NCBI GenBank assembly: GCA_905216045.1
Contig: CAJMSL010000088.1
Coordinates: 1-8,350, forward strand
From: an uncultured bacterium
GTDB taxonomy: Bacteria; Actinomycetota; Coriobacteriia; Coriobacteriales; Coriobacteriaceae
Direction: 5' to 3'
Length of the DNA stretch: 8,350 nucleotides
In this document: positions 4,861-8,350 of the stretch, in pieces
Numbering within the stretch: position 1 is the first letter of the stretch
How the letters are laid out: every line of letters begins with the position of its first letter
Made by a program: the position numbers and the translations under genes
Notes under the pieces: model-generated
The model's database searches: none
Seen by the model: only the letters and a program-made list of their open reading frames with translations
Told to the model about the DNA's origin: nothing

Positions 4861-6324
4861 ATGTCAGATACGAAGGCGAAGAAGACAAACAGACGTTTTA
4901 AGTTCAAATTACCGCATGTCTATACGATCATGTTCTTGCTGATTGTTGTCTTTGCGGTCCTGACTTGGAGCGTTCCCTCGGGTCAGTATCAGCGCAAGAC
5001 GATTTCGACAGCGGCGGGCGAGCGCGAAGTCGCCGTTGCTGGAACCTATGAACAGGTCGATAAGAACTACACCGATTCCGAGACCGGCGAGACCATCAAT
5101 CTGGGTCAGGATATCTTCGCGGTCCTGCAAGCGCCCACTAAGGGCATCCAGGAGGCTGCCGACGTCGTTGCGTTCGTCTTATTGATTGGCGGATCGTTCG
5201 CAATCATCACCAAGACCAACGCTTTGAATGCCGGCATGAGCCGTGTGATTAAAAAGCTCAAGAACAAGGACATCCTCATCATTCCCATTACGATGACGTT
5301 GCTGTCCATTTGCGGCACTACGTTTGGCATGTCTGAGGAAGCCCTGCCGTTCTATGCCATCTTCATTCCCATCATGATGGGTATCGGTTATGACTCGATG
5401 ACGGCATTCATCATCTGCTTCCTTGGTCCTAACCTGGGATATTGTGCTTCGACCATCGACCCGTTTAATGTTTTGATCGCCCAGGGCATCATTGGCATCG
5501 AGGGCAATCCTCAGCTGTGGCTGCGCGCCGTTTCTTGGGTCATCTTTACTGCCGTCGGTATCGCATGGGCCATGCGCTACGCTATGCGCGTCAAGAAAAA
5601 CCCCGAGTCGTCCATTACGTACGAGGACGACAAGCTCAAGCGTGTTGAGTTTTCCGTGACCGATGCCTCCATCGAGGAAGAGTTCACTACCCGTCAGAAG
5701 CTCGTACTTATCGATTTTGCCTGCGGTATGGGCATTATCGTCTGGGGTCTTGTTACCCAGGGCTGGTACATGAATGAGATTTCCGCCGTGTTCCTTGGCA
5801 TGGGCTTGCTTGCCGGTATCCTGGGCGGTCTTGACCAGCAGACGATCGCTGAGGAGTTCGTTAAGGGTCTCGCCGATTTTGCGTACGCTGCTATCGTTAT
5901 CGGTATCGCTCGCGGTATTCTGGTCATCGCCGAGGGCGGCATGATCATCGACACCATCCTCCAGGCGCTCGCTACTGCGCTCGCCGGTGCACCCGCTGCC
6001 GTCTACACCACGTTTATGTATATCGTCCTTGGCCTGCTCTCTTTGCTGGTTCCCTCGAGTTCTGGACTTGCGGCGCTCACCATGCCCGTCATGGGTCCGC
6101 TGACCGAGCTTATGGGCCTCAATCCCGAAGCTGCCGTTACCGCGCTCCAGTTTGCTAATCAGACCATCAACACCATCAGTCCCGTGGCGGGCATGACGGT
6201 CGCCGGCCTTGCCGTGGCTAAGATTTCGTTTGGCCAATGGTGGAAGACCATTTGGAAGTTCTTCATTTTCATGGTCGTCTTTGGCCTGATCGTAACGGCA
6301 ATCTCTGGCATGCTTCCGGTGTAG
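4861..6324 (+). CDS. YfcC-family secondary transporter
   Basis: This 487-residue polytopic inner-membrane carrier belongs to the YfcC family of the ion transporter superfamily, related to the DcuC, AbgT and arginine/ornithine antiporter-like groups. Members are about 470-510 residues and mostly of unproved substrate. A basic N-terminus (KAKKTNRRFKFKLPH) precedes the first membrane segment (residues 20-38), and a polar loop follows (42-90). The family hairpin signatures are CGTTFGMSEEALPFYAIFIP (151-170) and LLVPSSSGLAALTMPVMGPL (395-414), in the two repeated halves. A charged cytoplasmic-type loop (243-280) joins the halves. The ATG at 4861 was chosen for the GGAGGT 4 nt upstream; an in-frame TTG at 4801 has none. 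It is the first gene of an operon, with the amidohydrolase starting 9 nt after its stop. A peptide-, amino-acid- or dicarboxylate-like substrate is plausible but unproved. Confidence 0.92.
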   Translation: MSDTKAKKTNRRFKFKLPHVYTIMFLLIVVFAVLTWSVPSGQYQRKTISTAAGEREVAVAGTYEQVDKNYTDSETGETINLGQDIFAVLQAPTKGIQEAADVVAFVLLIGGSFAIITKTNALNAGMSRVIKKLKNKDILIIPITMTLLSICGTTFGMSEEALPFYAIFIPIMMGIGYDSMTAFIICFLGPNLGYCASTIDPFNVLIAQGIIGIEGNPQLWLRAVSWVIFTAVGIAWAMRYAMRVKKNPESSITYEDDKLKRVEFSVTDASIEEEFTTRQKLVLIDFACGMGIIVWGLVTQGWYMNEISAVFLGMGLLAGILGGLDQQTIAEEFVKGLADFAYAAIVIGIARGILVIAEGGMIIDTILQALATALAGAPAAVYTTFMYIVLGLLSLLVPSSSGLAALTMPVMGPLTELMGLNPEAAVTALQFANQTINTISPVAGMTVAGLAVAKISFGQWWKTIWKFFIFMVVFGLIVTAISGMLPV

Positions 6325-6333
6325 GTGGTTGTG

Positions 6334-7917
6334 ATGTCAGATCGTTTAACGGTCCTGACGGCTAAGAGCGTCTTTACCGGTACGGGGGACCTGCCGTTCG
6401 AAGGTTTCGTAGCGGTCCGTGGCAATCGAATTGAGGCGGTTGGCACCAAGTGTGAGGTAGCTTCGTATTTGACCCAGGCGGACGAGGTAGTTGATCTGGG
6501 CGACCGTACCGTCATGCCTGGCCTGATCGATGTGCATACCTTCTATACAGGCTGGGCGCTGCGGACGTTGGGGTCTGATCTGTCCGGCATCGCTGATGCC
6601 AAAGAGGCCGTGTCGCTCTTGCGTGCATGGAAAGAAGATCATCCGGATTGCGCGGCGGCTTTTGGCCACAGCCTACCCGAAACGTTGGCATCGGATGCCG
6701 AGAACGCAAATACGGCAGCTGTGTTTGACGATTGTTTTGGCGATATCCCTGTCGTCTGCTTTACACCGGGTGCGGAGACCTGCGTTCTCAATGCTGCCGC
6801 CAGTGCACGATACGGCTTTACACCCCAGGCGTGCTATGCCGAGAAGATCTGGCGCATGATGAGCGATTTCCTCGCGCTGCCCGAGGTACGTGCGGGGTAT
6901 TCGGACTACATGAGCATGCTTAACGAGCGCGGCGTTACCGCCATCAAGGAGATGGCGTTTGATGACTACTACGGTTTTGCCGACGAAATGGCTCGCCGTG
7001 AGGAATCTGGTGAGCTGACGGTTCGCGTCTCTATGATGTCGCAGCCGGTGGGTGCCGGTGCAAATCTGGCATATGCCCGCGAGGCACGAGAGCGCTTCCG
7101 GGGACCGTTCGTTCGTTTTTCTGGCTTCAACCGTATGACCGATCGCGGCGTATGGGCGGGGCTTGCCGAGATGATTGACCCCTATGAGGACACGGCCGAT
7201 GCGGGCGCTGCCGGCAAGACGGTTGTCGAGGAGCCCGAGTGGGATCTGATTGAGAACGAGCTGCGCGCAATTGATGCTGACGGCTTCCGATATTCCTTGC
7301 ATTGCCAGGGCGATGGCGCCGTTCGTCGCACCGTGGCGCTCTATGCCTCGCTGCCTCGAGACGAGCATGGACGGTTGCTTCGCCGCCATGCGATTACCGA
7401 TCTCGAGAACTCTGATCCGACCGATCTTGTCAAGTTTGGCAAGTTAGGTGGAATTTGCGAGGTCTATCCGCAGATTCTGACGCTGGACCGGCGCGAGGAT
7501 TGCCTGTCGATGATGCGTCGACAAATTGGCAAGACGCGACTTTTGCACAGCTGGAATCGCCGCGGCATGGAAGATTCCGGATGCACGGTGTGCTGTGGTA
7601 CGGATTTGCCGCTGCTGATTCCGAGCCTGGGCGAGTCAATCTACAGTGCGTGCGGCGGATACTTCGACGATGGACTGCCCGTGAATGAGGCCAACGCGCT
7701 GACGCTTGTCGAGCTCTTGCGTGCTTGGACTGCCGGGGGCGCGTACGATCTGATGCGCGAAGACGAGCTGGGTACGCTCGAGGTCGGCAAGCTTGCTGAT
7801 ATCTGCGTGCTCGATCGGGATGTGTTCGACCTCGATTATCGCGACGCACGCGATCTTTCGGTTGATATGACGATGTCGGACGGACAAATCGTGTTCGATC
7901 GAAATAAGGAGGCATAG
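6334..7917 (+). CDS. Amidohydrolase family protein (Amidohydro_3, YtcJ-like) with altered metal motif
   Basis: This 527-residue cytoplasmic TIM-barrel protein matches the length of YtcJ/Amidohydro_3 enzymes, which hydrolyse amide or cyclic amide bonds. Residues 1-60 form the N-terminal beta-sandwich strand set, and MPGLIDVHTF (61-70) begins the barrel. Other family landmarks are H323 in SLHCQGDGAV, H352 in RRHAITDLE, D424 in CCGTDLP, and the C-terminal LGTLEVGKLADICVLD (479-494). The usual HxH after the first strand is HTF (H68, F70), and the expected VK.F.DG segment reads VRFSGFNRMTD, with Arg for Lys. The metal site may therefore be mononuclear or reduced. The ATG at 6334 follows AGGTGG, which overlaps the transporter's stop and suggests translational coupling; in-frame GTGs at 6325 and 6331 are alternatives. 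The substrate is unknown; the neighbours suggest a transported amide or lactam-like compound. Confidence 0.88.
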   Translation: MSDRLTVLTAKSVFTGTGDLPFEGFVAVRGNRIEAVGTKCEVASYLTQADEVVDLGDRTVMPGLIDVHTFYTGWALRTLGSDLSGIADAKEAVSLLRAWKEDHPDCAAAFGHSLPETLASDAENANTAAVFDDCFGDIPVVCFTPGAETCVLNAAASARYGFTPQACYAEKIWRMMSDFLALPEVRAGYSDYMSMLNERGVTAIKEMAFDDYYGFADEMARREESGELTVRVSMMSQPVGAGANLAYAREARERFRGPFVRFSGFNRMTDRGVWAGLAEMIDPYEDTADAGAAGKTVVEEPEWDLIENELRAIDADGFRYSLHCQGDGAVRRTVALYASLPRDEHGRLLRRHAITDLENSDPTDLVKFGKLGGICEVYPQILTLDRREDCLSMMRRQIGKTRLLHSWNRRGMEDSGCTVCCGTDLPLLIPSLGESIYSACGGYFDDGLPVNEANALTLVELLRAWTAGGAYDLMREDELGTLEVGKLADICVLDRDVFDLDYRDARDLSVDMTMSDGQIVFDRNKEA

Positions 7918-7918
7918 G

Positions 7919-8350
7919 ATGTCTGAATCCAAGCCGACGCTGCGCCGCGAACAGATTGCGGGCATGAATATCCACTACATCATGTGGTCGCTCGATTACT
8001 TCCTTGATGTGCAGCAGCGTTTGGGCTTTGAGTCCATTGAGCTGTGGTGTGCGGAGCCGCATGTGACACTCGACCATACGGGCTACTTTGAGGCTGAGGT
8101 CCTGGCGAAAAAAGCTGCAGACCGTGGGCTTAGGTATCGTACTCTGTGCCCCGAGAATGTTGTCTATCCTTGGCAATACTGCGCACGCAAACCGCTGCAT
8201 GAACAGCGCAGCCTGGCGTACTTTAAGCACGGCATTGAGCTTGCCGAGGTACTTGGGTGCGACCGTATGTCCGTCAACTCGGGCTGGGGCGACTGGGACG
8301 AGGACCGCGAGGAAGCCTGGAAGCGCAGCCGCGAGCACATGTCCATTCTG
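7919..8350 (+). CDS. Sugar-phosphate isomerase/epimerase-like TIM-barrel protein, 3' end beyond the window
   Basis: The first 144 residues of an AP-endonuclease-2-type (xylose isomerase-like) TIM barrel are present; full proteins are about 270-300 residues. Barrel landmarks are an early strand (GMNIHYIMWSL, 15-25), GFESIELWCAEPH (36-48, the GFxxIELW signature), RGLRYRTLCPEN (69-80), and the helix-strand EVLGCDRMSVNSGWGDWDED (110-129), where family members carry substrate-binding residues. The metal ligands normally lie further on, outside the window. AAGGAGG (7906-7912) lies within the end of the amidohydrolase gene, 6 nt before the ATG, and only one base separates that gene's stop from this start, so the two are surely co-transcribed. 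It would act on a sugar or other polyol-like product of the pathway. No stop occurs up to the window edge. Confidence 0.85.
   Translation, partial: MSESKPTLRREQIAGMNIHYIMWSLDYFLDVQQRLGFESIELWCAEPHVTLDHTGYFEAEVLAKKAADRGLRYRTLCPENVVYPWQYCARKPLHEQRSLAYFKHGIELAEVLGCDRMSVNSGWGDWDEDREEAWKRSREHMSIL

Noticed and set aside
5179..6237. 352-codon minus-strand frame opposite the YfcC gene
   Set aside because: Its translation is Asp/Gly/His/Arg-rich without any domain, as expected of the antisense of a G/C-biased membrane protein gene; the YfcC reading has clear family motifs.
7430..8338. 302-codon minus-strand frame opposite the amidohydrolase and isomerase
   Set aside because: It crosses the junction of two well-supported co-directional genes, and its Arg/Ser/Pro-rich translation resembles no protein family.

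Overview
The window looks like chromosomal DNA of a Gram-positive, moderately high-G+C bacterium. Strong AAGGAGG/GGAGG ribosome binding sites precede most genes, and third codon positions are G/C-rich. The gene repertoire (YfcC-type carrier, HutC-type GntR regulator, several HAD phosphatases) suggests a gut Coriobacteriia member such as Collinsella. That placement is inference from style and content, not from a marker gene.

Layout. (1) Positions 1-599, minus strand: the 5' part of an unrecognised protein that runs off the left edge. Its reading frame stays open upstream to an ATG at 755 and would add a His-rich tail with an 18-bp tandem repeat. (2) Positions 600-1357: about 750 bp without a convincing gene. 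It holds the most unusual object in the window, an ungapped inverted repeat of two 57-nt arms (1040-1153), plus smaller palindromes just upstream of deoC. (3) Positions 1358-3748, plus strand: a divergent DeoC-type aldolase, a Cof-type (subfamily IIB) HAD phosphatase and a subfamily IA (beta-phosphoglucomutase-like) HAD hydrolase. A rho-independent terminator lies between the two HAD genes, directly against the second gene's ribosome binding site. (4) Positions 3749-4860: a GntR/HutC-family regulator with a UTRA ligand domain. It is preceded by a candidate promoter and a 14-bp hairpin with a U-tract, and followed by a strong hairpin and a cluster of GAACG half-sites. (5) Positions 4861 to the right edge, plus strand: a tightly packed operon of a YfcC-family secondary transporter, an Amidohydro_3 (YtcJ-like) amidohydrolase and a TIM-barrel sugar-phosphate isomerase/epimerase-like protein cut by the window end.

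How the parts may work together. The regulator and the transporter-hydrolase-isomerase operon look like a self-contained uptake and catabolism unit: the UTRA domain would sense a small effector, YfcC would import a substrate, and the amidohydrolase and TIM-barrel enzyme would process it. The substrate cannot be read from the sequence. The deoC/HAD group suggests sugar-phosphate metabolism, possibly deoxynucleoside-derived. No tRNA, rRNA, CRISPR array, insertion sequence or phage gene was seen.
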